A stretch of 46,044 nt of DNA from Oscillospiraceae bacterium (lineage in GTDB: Bacteria; Bacillota; Clostridia; Oscillospirales; Acutalibacteraceae): NCBI GenBank assembly GCA_015065925.1, contig SVPL01000012.1:1-46044 (forward strand), read 5' to 3'. The notes under the pieces are model-generated. The model ran no database searches. It was not told where the DNA came from and worked only from the letters and a program-made list of their open reading frames with translations. Below are positions 24,181 to 33,429 of this stretch, piece by piece (position 1 is the first letter of the stretch; every line of letters begins with the position of its first letter). The translations under genes were made by a program, and so were the position numbers.

Positions 24181-25836
24181 ATGACCGATTTTGAAAAAAT
24201 GGCAGAGTTGTTGCTGCCTGATATAAATAAAACTCCCGAATACTATGAAAATATGTATCCCGAGCGCAATTTGCCCGAGGGTGCGGCAGTAACCCGTATT
24301 GCTCCAAGTCCTACAGGTTATCTTCATCTGGGTGTGCTTTTTATGGCGCTTACAAATCGCATTACTGCCGATAGCTCTAACGGTTTAATGTATATCCGCA
24401 TTGAGGATACCGATAAAAAGCGTGAGGTTGAGGGCGGAACCGAGGATATTGTAAACGGTCTTCATAATTTTGGTATTGATTTGGATGAGGGCTTTACCTT
24501 TGAAGGTCAAAAGGGTGAATATGGGCCCTACCGTCAAAGTGACCGCGCAGAAATTTATCAAACATATGTTAAAGAGCTTATAAAACAAGGGCTTGCTTAT
24601 CCTTGCTTTTGTACCGCCGAGGAATTAGAGGCAGTAAGAAATGAGCAGGAGAAAAATAAAATCCGTACAGGCTACCACGGTGAGTATGCTAAGCATAGAA
24701 ACATAAGCTATGATGAGGCAAAGGCTTTAATTGATGAAGGAAAGCCGTATGTTGTTCGCCTTAAATCGGGCGGAAGTGAGGAAAGAAGAATAATCTTCAC
24801 CGACGGCATTAAGGGCAAAATCGAAATGCCCGAAAATGATGAGGATTTTGTTCTTTTAAAATCTGATGGAATTCCTACCTACCATTTCGCTCACGCGGTG
24901 GACGACCACCTGATGCGCACCACCCATGTTATTCGCGGTGATGAGTGGATTTCATCTACTCCCAAGCATTTGGAGCTCTTTAAAATCTTAGGCTTTAAGG
25001 CTCCCAAATATGCCCATGTTGCTCCCATTATGAAAATGGATGAGGGTGGCAAACGCAAAATTTCCAAGCGTAAGGACCCCGAGGCGGCTGTTCGCTACTT
25101 TATAGAGGAAGGCTTCCCACCCGAGGCGGTTATTGAGTACCTTATGACAATCGCCAGTTCGGAATTTGAGCAATGGCGCAAGGCAAATAAAACCGAGGAT
25201 TATAAAAAATTCCCCTTCAAGCTCAAAAAAATGAGTCTTTCGGGCGCCCTTTTTGACAGTCAAAAGCTTTTGGATGTTTCTAAAAACATTATCAGCACTA
25301 AATCTGCCGCAGAGGTTACAGAAAAAATCACCGTTTGGGCAGAGCAGTTTGATACCGAATTTGCAGAGCGACTTAATGGTGATAAGGAATTTACGGGTAA
25401 GATATTCGCAATCGACCGCGATGTTCCAAAGCCCAGAAAGGATTTAGCAAAGTGGAGCGACGCTAAGGAGTTTTCGGCATATTTCTTTGATGAAACCTTT
25501 ACTCCTTGCTATGAGCCACTCCCCGGTAAAATTGATAAAGCTACCGCCGCAGAGCTTTTAGAGGCTTATATTAAGGTTTATAGTCCTGATGATGAGCAGA
25601 GTGAATGGTTTGAAAAAATTAAAAGCATTTGTCCTCAGTTTGGCTTTGCAAGTGATATGAAGGCATACAAGGCAGACCCCGATTCTTATAAGGGTAATCC
25701 CGGTGAGGTAAGCACCGTAATTCGTATGGCGGTTACGGGCAGAACAAATACTCCCGACCTTTGCTCTATTATGAGAGCGTTGGGTGATACGGCGATTAAC
25801 AGAATTAAATCCGCAGTGGATTATTATAAAAACTAA
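24181..25836 (+). CDS. gltX: Glutamyl-tRNA synthetase
   Basis: Class I synthetase charging tRNA-Glu; 551 aa, about 65 longer than the usual bacterial enzyme. A 36-residue N-terminal extension precedes the HIGH-type motif RIAPSPTGYLHLG (39-51). The second motif is KISKRKD (293-299) instead of the usual KLSKRHG. RIEDTDKKREVEGG, which is typical of GluRS, and an alpha-helical anticodon domain follow. It opens a cluster that also contains glnS, so it need not misacylate tRNA-Gln. SD AGGGGAAG before ATG 24181; the secreted-protein gene follows 26 nt after its stop. Confidence 0.95.
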   Translation: MTDFEKMAELLLPDINKTPEYYENMYPERNLPEGAAVTRIAPSPTGYLHLGVLFMALTNRITADSSNGLMYIRIEDTDKKREVEGGTEDIVNGLHNFGIDLDEGFTFEGQKGEYGPYRQSDRAEIYQTYVKELIKQGLAYPCFCTAEELEAVRNEQEKNKIRTGYHGEYAKHRNISYDEAKALIDEGKPYVVRLKSGGSEERRIIFTDGIKGKIEMPENDEDFVLLKSDGIPTYHFAHAVDDHLMRTTHVIRGDEWISSTPKHLELFKILGFKAPKYAHVAPIMKMDEGGKRKISKRKDPEAAVRYFIEEGFPPEAVIEYLMTIASSEFEQWRKANKTEDYKKFPFKLKKMSLSGALFDSQKLLDVSKNIISTKSAAEVTEKITVWAEQFDTEFAERLNGDKEFTGKIFAIDRDVPKPRKDLAKWSDAKEFSAYFFDETFTPCYEPLPGKIDKATAAELLEAYIKVYSPDDEQSEWFEKIKSICPQFGFASDMKAYKADPDSYKGNPGEVSTVIRMAVTGRTNTPDLCSIMRALGDTAINRIKSAVDYYKN

Positions 25837-25862
25837 AATTCCAAAAAAAGGAGATTAAAAAA

Positions 25863-28265
25863 ATGAAAAAGCTTATTTCCCTTTGTTTAGCGATTTTACT
25901 TACATTGTCGGTAATGCCCTTTGGCATTATGGCAAGCGCCGAGGAAGGTCTTTATTTAACAACCTATCAAATTGCAAAAGACCTTGAAAACAATACCGTT
26001 ACTGTTGGCATAAAGGCTGAAAAGAATACAGGTATTCGCGGATTGTGGATAACTGTAGGTTATGATGCTGAAAAGGTTGAAGTTACAGAAGCTGTGAAAG
26101 AAAACCTTTATCCCGTAGAGGATGAAGTGCAAGATGTTGGTACTATTAGCCGTTATACCAAAAATCCTTTTGAAATTATGTGGGCATATGTTACAGATGA
26201 AAACACCGCATATGTTGGCGATATTGCTCAAATTACCTTTAAATTCAAGGATGAAATTTCTTGTCAAACAGCCTTAAACCTCGATTTGGAAGTATATGAG
26301 GCTTTTGATGCTGAAAAGAATGAGATTTCCTCCACCGCTATTGATGGTGAATTTTCTCAGTTAGGTGATCACAATTACAATTCTGTAGTAACCGCACCTA
26401 CCTGCACCGAAGCAGGTTACACAACTTATACTTGCACTTGTGGCGATTCTTATGTAGATGATGAGGTTGACGCACTCGGTCACAGTTACGAAGCAGTAGT
26501 AACTGCGCCTACCTGTACTGAAGGTGGTTACACAACCTACACCTGTGCAAACTGCGGCAATTCTTATGTAGCAGACCAAACCGAGGCAACAGGTCATACT
26601 TTTGACGATTGGAAAATTATTGCCGATGCAACCTGTGAAGCAGAGGGCTTGAAAACTCGCGAATGTGGTTGTGGAGCAACCGAAACTGAGGTTATTCCTG
26701 CATTAGGTCACAACTACGAAGCAGTGGTAACCGCACCTACCTGTACCGAAGGCGGTTACACCACCTATACCTGTGGAAACTGCGGTAATTCTTATGTATC
26801 TGACGAAACTGACGCGTTAGGTCATAGCTTTGGTGATTGGGAAACCGTTACCAATGCAACCTGTGAAGCAGATGGTTCGAAAATTCGCGAATGTGCTTGT
26901 GGAGTGACCGAAACTGAGGTTATTCCTGCAATTGGTCACAGCTACGAAGCAGTAGTAACCGAACCCACCTGTACCGAAGGCGGTTACACAACCTACACTT
27001 GTGCAAACTGCGGAAATTCTTATGTATCTGACGAAACTGACGCGTTAGGTCATAGCTTTGGTGATTGGGAAATCGTTACCAATGCAACCTGTGAAGCAGA
27101 GGGCTTGAAAACTCGCGAATGTGGTTGTGGAGCAACCGAAACTGAGGTTATTCCTGCACTAGGTCACAACTACGAAGCAGTGGTAACCGCACCTACCTGT
27201 ACCGAAGGCGGTTACACCACCTATACCTGTGGAAACTGCGGTAATTCTTATGTATCTGACGAAACTGACGCGTTAGGTCATAGCTTTGGTGATTGGGAAA
27301 CCGTTACCAATGCAACCTGTGAAGCAGATGGTTCGAAAATTCGCGAATGTGCTTGTGGAGTGACCGAAACTGAGGTTATTCCTGCAATTGGTCACAGCTA
27401 CGAAGCAGTAGTAACCGAACCCACCTGTACTGAAGGCGGTTACACAACCTATACTTGTGCAAACTGCGGAAATTCTTATGTAGCAGATGAAACTGAGGCT
27501 TTAGGTCATAGCTTTGACGATTGGAAAATCGTTACTAATGCAACCTGTGAAGCAGAGGGCTTAAAAACTCGCGAATGTGGTTGTGGAGCAACCGAAACCG
27601 AGACCATTCCCGTAATTGGTCATAACTATGAAGCAGTAGTAACCGCACCTACCTGTACCGAAGCAGGTTACACCACCTATACCTGTGCAAACTGCGGAGA
27701 CTCTTATGTAGCAGATGAGACCGAGGCTTTAGGTCATAGCTTTGGTGATTGGGAAATCGTTACCAATGCAACCTGTGAAGCAGATGGTTCGAAAATTCGC
27801 GAATGTGCTTGTGGAGTGACCGAAACTGAGGTTATTCCTGCAATTGGTCACAACTACGAAGCAGTAGTAACCGATCCTACCTGTACCGAAGCAGGTTATA
27901 CAACTTATACTTGTGCAAACTGCGGAGATTCTTATGTAGCAGATGAGACTGAGGCTTTAGGTCATAATTACAATTCTGTTGTAACCGAGCCCACAGCAAC
28001 CGAGCAAGGCTACACAACTCACACCTGTGAAAACTGTGGTGATAGCTATGTGGATAGTTATGTGGATGCCGTTGAAATCGGTGATGTAGATAATGACGGC
28101 TTAATTAACCTTAACGACCTTATTTCACTTGCACAGTATGTTGCAGAGTGGGATGTTGAATACTACAAAGCCGCAATGGATGTTACTAAAGACGGCGAGG
28201 TTAATCTTAATGATGTTGTATATTTAGCAAAACACCTTGCAGGATGGAAAGACTATACTCTTTAA
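25863..28265 (+). CDS. Secreted cohesin-like protein with fifteen 38-aa Cys repeats and a dockerin
   Basis: 800 aa. A signal peptide (1-27, cut after ASA) is followed by a domain of about 140 aa resembling a cohesin (VTVGIKAEKNTGIRGLWITVGYD; GDIAQITFKFKD). Residues about 170-739 are fifteen 38-residue units, each starting with His and ending with Gly: nine type A (HNYEAVVTAPTCTEGGYTTY, then TCxxCGxSYV) and six type B (HSFGDWETVTNATCEADGSK, then RECxCG). The C-terminus (740-800) is a type I dockerin with two Ca-binding loops (GDVDNDGLINLNDLISLAQY; DVTKDGEVNLNDVVYLAKH). The CxxC pairs could bind metal or form disulfides. Cohesin plus dockerin would make an adaptor scaffold; the cohesin call is the least certain. 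It sits between gltX and glnS with gaps of 26 and 37 nt. Confidence 0.82.
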   Translation: MKKLISLCLAILLTLSVMPFGIMASAEEGLYLTTYQIAKDLENNTVTVGIKAEKNTGIRGLWITVGYDAEKVEVTEAVKENLYPVEDEVQDVGTISRYTKNPFEIMWAYVTDENTAYVGDIAQITFKFKDEISCQTALNLDLEVYEAFDAEKNEISSTAIDGEFSQLGDHNYNSVVTAPTCTEAGYTTYTCTCGDSYVDDEVDALGHSYEAVVTAPTCTEGGYTTYTCANCGNSYVADQTEATGHTFDDWKIIADATCEAEGLKTRECGCGATETEVIPALGHNYEAVVTAPTCTEGGYTTYTCGNCGNSYVSDETDALGHSFGDWETVTNATCEADGSKIRECACGVTETEVIPAIGHSYEAVVTEPTCTEGGYTTYTCANCGNSYVSDETDALGHSFGDWEIVTNATCEAEGLKTRECGCGATETEVIPALGHNYEAVVTAPTCTEGGYTTYTCGNCGNSYVSDETDALGHSFGDWETVTNATCEADGSKIRECACGVTETEVIPAIGHSYEAVVTEPTCTEGGYTTYTCANCGNSYVADETEALGHSFDDWKIVTNATCEAEGLKTRECGCGATETETIPVIGHNYEAVVTAPTCTEAGYTTYTCANCGDSYVADETEALGHSFGDWEIVTNATCEADGSKIRECACGVTETEVIPAIGHNYEAVVTDPTCTEAGYTTYTCANCGDSYVADETEALGHNYNSVVTEPTATEQGYTTHTCENCGDSYVDSYVDAVEIGDVDNDGLINLNDLISLAQYVAEWDVEYYKAAMDVTKDGEVNLNDVVYLAKHLAGWKDYTL
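26371..28079 (+). repeat. Tandem 114-bp coding repeats with a 456-bp recent duplication
   Basis: Fifteen units of 114 bp lie inside the secreted protein gene. The stretch starting near 26706 is repeated almost base for base 456 bp later (near 27162), i.e. four units, for roughly 320 bp. This points to recent unequal recombination, so unit number probably differs between strains. Confidence 0.9.
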
Positions 28266-28302
28266 ACAAGTGAGCAAACACCATTAACCAAAGGAGCAAA
28301 AA

Positions 28303-29997
28303 ATGGAAGAATTAAACAAAAACATTGCCGAGGAAACAACCGAAAAGGCAAGTAACTTTATACACGATTTTATTGATGAAGATTTAAAGGAAGGGGTTTA
28401 TGATAAGGTTCAAACCCGTTTTCCTCCCGAGCCTAACGGCTATTTGCATATAGGTCACGCAAAGGCTATTTGCATTGACTTTGGCACTGCCGAAAAATAC
28501 TCAGGTACTTGTAATCTTCGTCTTGATGATACCAACCCCACAAAGGAAGATGTAGAGTATGTTGACGCCATTATGGAGGACATTAAATGGCTTGGCTTTG
28601 AGTGGGATAATGTATACTACGCATCTGATTATTTTGATTATATCTATGAGTGCGCTGTAGAGCTTATTAAAAAAGGTCTTGCCTTTGTGTGCGACCTTAC
28701 TCCCGATGAAATGAGGGAATATCGCGGCACCTTAACCGAAGCGGGTAAGGAGAGTCCCTACCGTAACCGTTCAATTGAGGAAAACCTTGATTTATTCCAG
28801 CGTATGACCGATGGCGAGTTTGAAAACGGCTCACGAGTTCTTCGTGCAAAAATAGATATGGCATCGCCTAATCTTAATATGCGTGACCCCATTATTTACC
28901 GCATTATGAAGGTTCCTCACCACAGAACAGGTGATAAATGGTGCGTTTATCCTATGTACGATTTTGCTCATCCCCTGTCCGATGCCAAAGAGGGCGTAAC
29001 CCATTCCCTTTGCTCCTTGGAGTTTGAAAATCACCGTCCCCTTTATGATTGGTTCTTAAAAGCTTTGGATATTAAAATGCCACCCAGACAGATTGAGTTT
29101 GCAAGAATGAATGTAAACTACACTCTAACAAGTAAGCGTAAATGCTTAAAGCTGGTTCAGGACGGTTTGGTAAGCGGTTGGGATGACCCCCGTATGGCTA
29201 CAATCTGCGGTATGCGTCGCAGAGGCTATCCCGCCGAGGCAGTCAGAGAGTTTGTTGCTAAAATTGGTGTTTCCAAGGCATACAGCGTTATAGATTTTGC
29301 TCTTTTTGAGTCTTGCGTAAGAGATTATCTTAACCGTGAGGCAGATAGAGCTATGGCGGTTCTTCGCCCCTTAAAGGTTATTATTGATAACTACGACGAA
29401 AATATGACCGAGGAATTAGAGGTTGAAATCAATCCCAACAAGCCCGAGCTTGGCACTAAAAAGGTTACCTTCTCTAAAGAAATTTACATTGAGCAGGATG
29501 ACTTTATGTTGGATCCTCCCGGAAAATATTTCCGTCTTTGCCCCGCAAAAGAGGTTCGTCTAAAGGGTGCATACTTTATTAAATATGCCTCCTGCGAACA
29601 GGATGAAAATGGCAATATTACCGCCGTTCACTGTACCTATGACCCTGCAACCCGCGGTGGTGACGCTCCCGATGGTCGTAAGGTTAAGGGCACAATCCAT
29701 TGGGTATCGGCTAAAACCGCCAAGAAGGCTACAGTTCGTCTTTATGACCGACTCTTCATGGTAGAAAATCCTTCCGATGAAGAAGGTGTTTCCTCTTTTG
29801 CAGATAATCTTAATCCCAATTCCTTACAGGTTATTGAGGGTGCTTTAATCGAAAGCGATGTTGCAAATGCAAAGGTTGGAGAAGTATTCCAGTTTATGCG
29901 TCAGGGTTATTTTGCAATTGATCCCGATTCAACAAAGGATAACATTATTATAAACCGCACAGTAGCGCTTAAAGACTCCTTTAATGCTAAAAAATAA
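28303..29997 (+). CDS. glnS: Glutaminyl-tRNA synthetase
   Basis: 564 aa, close to the 554 of E. coli. Charges tRNA-Gln directly. Motifs: TRFPPEPNGYLHIGHAKAIC (HIGH), RLDDTNPTKEDVEYVDAI, VYPMYDFAHPLSDA, and LTSKRKCLKLV (KMSKR). The C-terminal beta-barrel anticodon domain is complete. SD AAAGGAG before ATG 28303. Its presence means the amidotransferase in this genome is not needed for Gln-tRNA. It is immediately downstream of the dockerin protein gene and upstream of the NIF3 gene. Confidence 0.97.
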   Translation: MEELNKNIAEETTEKASNFIHDFIDEDLKEGVYDKVQTRFPPEPNGYLHIGHAKAICIDFGTAEKYSGTCNLRLDDTNPTKEDVEYVDAIMEDIKWLGFEWDNVYYASDYFDYIYECAVELIKKGLAFVCDLTPDEMREYRGTLTEAGKESPYRNRSIEENLDLFQRMTDGEFENGSRVLRAKIDMASPNLNMRDPIIYRIMKVPHHRTGDKWCVYPMYDFAHPLSDAKEGVTHSLCSLEFENHRPLYDWFLKALDIKMPPRQIEFARMNVNYTLTSKRKCLKLVQDGLVSGWDDPRMATICGMRRRGYPAEAVREFVAKIGVSKAYSVIDFALFESCVRDYLNREADRAMAVLRPLKVIIDNYDENMTEELEVEINPNKPELGTKKVTFSKEIYIEQDDFMLDPPGKYFRLCPAKEVRLKGAYFIKYASCEQDENGNITAVHCTYDPATRGGDAPDGRKVKGTIHWVSAKTAKKATVRLYDRLFMVENPSDEEGVSSFADNLNPNSLQVIEGALIESDVANAKVGEVFQFMRQGYFAIDPDSTKDNIIINRTVALKDSFNAKK

Positions 29998-30018
29998 TAA
30001 AGAATGGAGGGTAAGTAA

Positions 30019-30771
30019 ATGAAGGTTTCGGATATTTATGGTATTATAAATCAAATAGCACCCTATGAGCTTGCCCTTTCCTTTGATAATGTTGGTATTT
30101 TATTAGGCAACCCCGAAGCCAAGGTTAATAAAGCGATTGTTTGCTTGGATTGTACTCCCAATGCCGTAAAAAAGGCGATAAAAGAAAATGCCGAGCTTAT
30201 AATAACCCATCATCCCATTATATTTGAGCCACTTAAATCGGTGGTAAAAAGCGATGGAAATGTGGTTTATGACTGCCTTGTAAATGGTATATCTGTTATT
30301 TCAATGCATACGAATTTAGATGTGGCAATTGGCGGTGTTAACGACCAACTTGCCAAAGCATTGAAACTTGAAAATATCCAAACGGTTACAGATGATGAAG
30401 GCTTTTCCTTTAGAAAAGGCGAGCTTAAAGAAAATATGTCGGCAGATGCGCTTGCCGAATATGTAAAGGCAAGTCTTGGCGGAAATGTACGCTATACCGA
30501 TGGTGGGAAAAACATAAAAACAGTTGCGGTTTGCGGTGGCTCAGGGGGAAGCGAGCTTATCTTTGCAATGAACAGTGCCGATGCTTTTGTTACTGCAGAT
30601 GTAAAGCATAAAATTTTTATTGAAGCTAATGCAAAGGGCTTTACCCTTTTGGATGCAGGACATTTTCATACAGAGAATGTAATTGTAAACCCACTTACCG
30701 AATTACTTAATAAACAAATAAACGGTGTTCAATTTATAACTTTTAACGGTAATGAAATAAAAACTGTATAA
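30019..30771 (+). CDS. NIF3-family dinuclear metal protein
   Basis: 250 aa. The NIF3/YbgI family forms hexameric rings with a two-metal site. Ligand-bearing motifs are seen: ITHHPIIFEPLKS (about residue 63), MHTNLDVAIGGVNDQLAKAL (about 96) and DAGHFHTENVIVNPL near the C-terminus. The PII-like insert of B. subtilis YqfO is absent, as in short members. The biochemical role is not settled; a hydrolase or metal chaperone is often suggested. SD GGAGG; the gene starts 21 nt after glnS and is probably in the same transcript. Confidence 0.93.
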   Translation: MKVSDIYGIINQIAPYELALSFDNVGILLGNPEAKVNKAIVCLDCTPNAVKKAIKENAELIITHHPIIFEPLKSVVKSDGNVVYDCLVNGISVISMHTNLDVAIGGVNDQLAKALKLENIQTVTDDEGFSFRKGELKENMSADALAEYVKASLGGNVRYTDGGKNIKTVAVCGGSGGSELIFAMNSADAFVTADVKHKIFIEANAKGFTLLDAGHFHTENVIVNPLTELLNKQINGVQFITFNGNEIKTV

Positions 30772-30817
30772 AAAATTCACAATTAACTGTTAAAATATTT
30801 GTAGAAGGTGTTTTATT

Positions 30818-31384
30818 ATGGCTAAGAAAAAAAGAACTGCCCTTTGGGTTACCCTTGGAATATTGGGATTTGTAATTGCCTTGCTTTTGGGATGTTTAAT
30901 TTTTGTGGAAGCTTCCATAAAAAATCTCGACTCCTCCCTTGATGAAAAGCAGGGGCAGGTTGTTGCCGCTTTTGAGTCAAGAAGTGAGGCTTTAAAAGAC
31001 CTTTCGAACGCAGTTAAAAGTAAAATGGATTTAGATCCTCAGGTATTCACAGAGCTTGAAAATGCCGAAAAACAGCTTAAAGCGGCTGCTGATGTAAAGG
31101 CTATGTCAGATGCTAATTTAAGGGTTGACACCGCTGTTGATAATCTATTTTTTGTACTGCGAGATAAGTATTATTATTTGGAGGGTCCCGAGCTTTGGAA
31201 AATTGAGGAGGATATAGATAGTGCAAGAAGCCGCATTGTTATTGAGTCCACCGATTATAATAAAGTAGCTAAGGATTATAATTACGCTATTTCAAATTTC
31301 CCGGGAGATTTCCTTTCAAATATTTTTGAACATAATAAAACAGAGGTTTTTCAAATCGTTGAGTATAAGGATATTAGATTATAA
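30818..31384 (+). CDS. LemA-family membrane protein
   Basis: 188 aa. One N-terminal membrane segment (about 9-31, WVTLGILGFVIALLLGCLIFV) leads to a helical LemA domain outside the membrane: SSLDEKQGQVVAAFESRSEALKDL, AEKQLKAAADVKAMSDANL, and IESTDYNKVAKDYNYAISNFPGDFLS, the family signature. The typical GVFNRY-type motifs are weak. Function of LemA proteins in bacteria is poorly known. SD AAGGTG before ATG 30818. It is followed closely by the FNT-like gene. Confidence 0.88.
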   Translation: MAKKKRTALWVTLGILGFVIALLLGCLIFVEASIKNLDSSLDEKQGQVVAAFESRSEALKDLSNAVKSKMDLDPQVFTELENAEKQLKAAADVKAMSDANLRVDTAVDNLFFVLRDKYYYLEGPELWKIEEDIDSARSRIVIESTDYNKVAKDYNYAISNFPGDFLSNIFEHNKTEVFQIVEYKDIRL

Positions 31385-31401
31385 TATTTTGGAGGTTTAT
31401 T

Positions 31402-32178
31402 GTGCAGAATAATTCTAATAATCAAATGAATAATCCAAAGGGAAAAAGCAGTATTGTTTATCGCCCCCAAAAAAAGAACTTTAATTTTAGTTTTGACTTT
31501 AAAAAACAGTTCAATAAGGTGTTTCTTTGGAATGCTCTTAATGTATTTATAAGTGGTTTGCTTGGCGGTATAGCCTTTTCCATAGGCGGAATAGCATTTT
31601 TAAGTTTAAATAACAAAAGTGTAGGCTCAGCTCTTTTTACAATCGGATTTGTAATAATTTATGCCTACGGTTTTGGATTTTACACATCAAAAATCGGCTA
31701 TTCTCTTAAAAATTCCAAAGACCAAAATATTATGCTCGCGCCTATTTGGTTGGGTAATTTAATAGGCGCATTGTTAATGGGTGTGCTTTTAAGGCTTACC
31801 CGTGAAACAATTTATGATACACTTTATACCAGAGCCAATCAGCTTTGCGGAGAAAAAATGTCCGATTCGGTTGGCGGTATAATTATTCTTTCGATTTTTT
31901 GCGGACTTTTAATGTTTATTGCTACCGATAATTTTAAAAATGCAAAAAATGCTGCCCAAAAATATATTACTTTATTCTTGGTATCAATGGTATTTTTGCT
32001 TTGCGGATTTGAGCATTTTACCTCAAGCGCATTTTTGTTTGCCGCAGCAGATGCTATTAATATAAAGGCAATTTGGTATTTAATTCTTATGACCTTGGGA
32101 AATTCAGTAGGCGCCTTAATAATCCCCTTGTCGCATAGTGGCGTAAAGCTTATTCAAAAAATGGCAAAAAGCAAATAA
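31402..32178 (+). CDS. Formate/nitrite transporter (FNT)-like membrane protein
   Basis: 258 aa from GTG 31402, 7 nt after GGAGG. After a polar, Asn-rich N-terminus of about 45 residues there are six hydrophobic segments. FNT-like features are GGIAFSIGGIAFLS in the first helix, LGNLIGALLMG, GFEHFTSSAFLF (retaining the pore His of GFEHSVANMF) and ILMTLGNSVGALIIP. FNT pentamers move formate, nitrite or hydrosulfide. The match is divergent, so substrate and even activity are open. The protein is read in the same direction as LemA, 17 nt downstream. Confidence 0.72.
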   Translation: MQNNSNNQMNNPKGKSSIVYRPQKKNFNFSFDFKKQFNKVFLWNALNVFISGLLGGIAFSIGGIAFLSLNNKSVGSALFTIGFVIIYAYGFGFYTSKIGYSLKNSKDQNIMLAPIWLGNLIGALLMGVLLRLTRETIYDTLYTRANQLCGEKMSDSVGGIIILSIFCGLLMFIATDNFKNAKNAAQKYITLFLVSMVFLLCGFEHFTSSAFLFAAADAINIKAIWYLILMTLGNSVGALIIPLSHSGVKLIQKMAKSK

Positions 32179-32219
32179 TTGCATATTAAATATAAAATAT
32201 TTTTTTAGGATGTGTTTGA

Positions 32220-32975
32220 ATGAACAGTCAGGTTCAGGAAAAAATTTTAGAGCAGTTAGCAGGTATTATTGAAACTGCAGATTTTAAAGCAAATGAGGAT
32301 AAAACCGAGTACAAAAACGAAAAAATCGCCTTTAAAATCAGTCATAATGAGGAAAAACAGATGTTAATGTTAGATGTGGCTGAGGTAAATGAAAACGGCG
32401 AAGTGGGTGAGTATTCAAATGCTTCCTCGTGGCTTTTTGAAAATCCCGAGGAGCTTCGTGATGCCGAATCGGCGGGTATGGACTTTTTCGATACCTTGAA
32501 AAATAAAATCGGTATGAAAAACACCCGAATTAACCGTAATGGCGAAATTGCAATGCCCAGCAAGGAAAAAAGCGGAAATTCATATAATGTAGAGGCATTT
32601 TGCGCTAAAATGCTTGCTATTTATCCCAATTTAAAGGAAGAATATAAAAATCATATCATAAATTACGGTTCGTTGCTTTATGTTGATTTCTTTAAAGCCC
32701 ATATTGTACCTCAAATAGAAAATCTTTTGGATGAAAATAACAAAAAAAATCTTAAAAAGGTTTTCCCCGTGTTGGATGATGTTTACACAAATGGTGATCG
32801 AACCGTGCAAAATGTTGTTGTTGGTATTGTGCTTTGCGGCGCGGTTAAGGATGACAAAACTCGCTATGATGCGGCAATGGAAGCTATGTCTGAATATCAG
32901 TTTTTGAAATCGGCATTTTTCAATATTATGAATCGTTATAAAAAGGATAAAGCCTTTAGAGCAATATTTGATTAA
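32220..32975 (+). CDS. Conserved-looking cytoplasmic protein of unknown function
   Basis: 251 aa, acidic, with no signal peptide or membrane segment. The N-terminal ~110 residues look like an alpha/beta domain (KIAFKISHNEEKQMLMLDVAEV), and the C-terminal part is helical (YKNHIINYGSLLYVDFFKAHIVPQIENLL...). I do not recognise the family. ATG 32220 follows TAGGATG. It is the last gene before the rpmH promoter; a weak TTTTTTGG/CCAAAAA hairpin follows at 32975-33010. Confidence 0.7.
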   Translation: MNSQVQEKILEQLAGIIETADFKANEDKTEYKNEKIAFKISHNEEKQMLMLDVAEVNENGEVGEYSNASSWLFENPEELRDAESAGMDFFDTLKNKIGMKNTRINRNGEIAMPSKEKSGNSYNVEAFCAKMLAIYPNLKEEYKNHIINYGSLLYVDFFKAHIVPQIENLLDENNKKNLKKVFPVLDDVYTNGDRTVQNVVVGIVLCGAVKDDKTRYDAAMEAMSEYQFLKSAFFNIMNRYKKDKAFRAIFD

Positions 32976-33073
32976 TTTTTTGGTAAAATTAAATCATTTT
33001 TTCCAAAAACAATATTATTTTTTTAAATAATTAGGTAAAAAGAAACAACAAATAAAAAAAATAAAAAAAATTG

Positions 33074-33103
33074 TTGACAGAAAGGTACCAAATAAGGTAT
33101 AAT
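33074..33103 (+). promoter_or_regulatory. Promoter of the rpmH-rnpA-yidD-yidC-khpB cluster
   Basis: TTGACA (33074-33079), 18-nt spacer, TATAAT (33098-33103). Confidence 0.85.
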
Positions 33104-33111
33104 TTTAAATT

Positions 33112-33190
33112 GACAGGCCGGTAATTTATGTTATGTCTTATTCCGGACCGGCGGTTCTGATTTTAAATACCGCTTAAGAAATTGTGGAGG
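33112..33190 (+). promoter_or_regulatory. Structured rpmH leader
   Basis: The ~95-nt leader between promoter and rpmH can form GCCGGT...ACCGGC followed by GCGGT...ACCGC. The 3' end has the SD GGAGGAGG. It may control ribosomal protein synthesis; no known motif is recognised. Confidence 0.45.
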
Positions 33191-33203
33191 AGGATACTGG
33201 ATT

Positions 33204-33338
33204 ATGAAAAGAACATATCAGCCTAAAAAATTGCATCGTCAAAAAGAGCATGGCTTTATGAAAAGAATGTCTACCAGAAACGGTCGCAAGGTTCTTGCCC
33301 GTCGCCGTGCAAAGGGCAGAAAGCAGCTTTCCTACTAA
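33204..33338 (+). CDS. rpmH: Ribosomal protein bL34
   Basis: 44 aa: [18 protein letters not shown]..., then [20 protein letters not shown], the full bL34 pattern. A small basic protein of the large ribosomal subunit. It opens the conserved cluster with rnpA. SD GGAGGAGG. In most bacteria dnaA lies next to rpmH; here the upstream neighbour is an unrelated unknown gene. Confidence 0.98.
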   Translation: MKRTYQPKKLHRQKEHGFMKRMSTRNGRKVLARRRAKGRKQLSY

Positions 33339-33429
33339 GTCATAAGACTTTCAGCACTAAAAGGCCACTTTAAGGGTGAGAGTCCCGGGAGTGGTCTTTC
33401 TGTTTAGTACAGAAACGGAATGGTTTATA

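Noticed and set aside
26371-28079. CRISPR or other non-coding tandem repeat
   Set aside because: The 114-bp period is in frame, codes for 38-aa Cys units throughout and lies within a signal-peptide/dockerin protein.
32976-33203. Replication origin next to rpmH
   Set aside because: No dnaA gene and no cluster of DnaA boxes (TTATCCACA-like) were seen.
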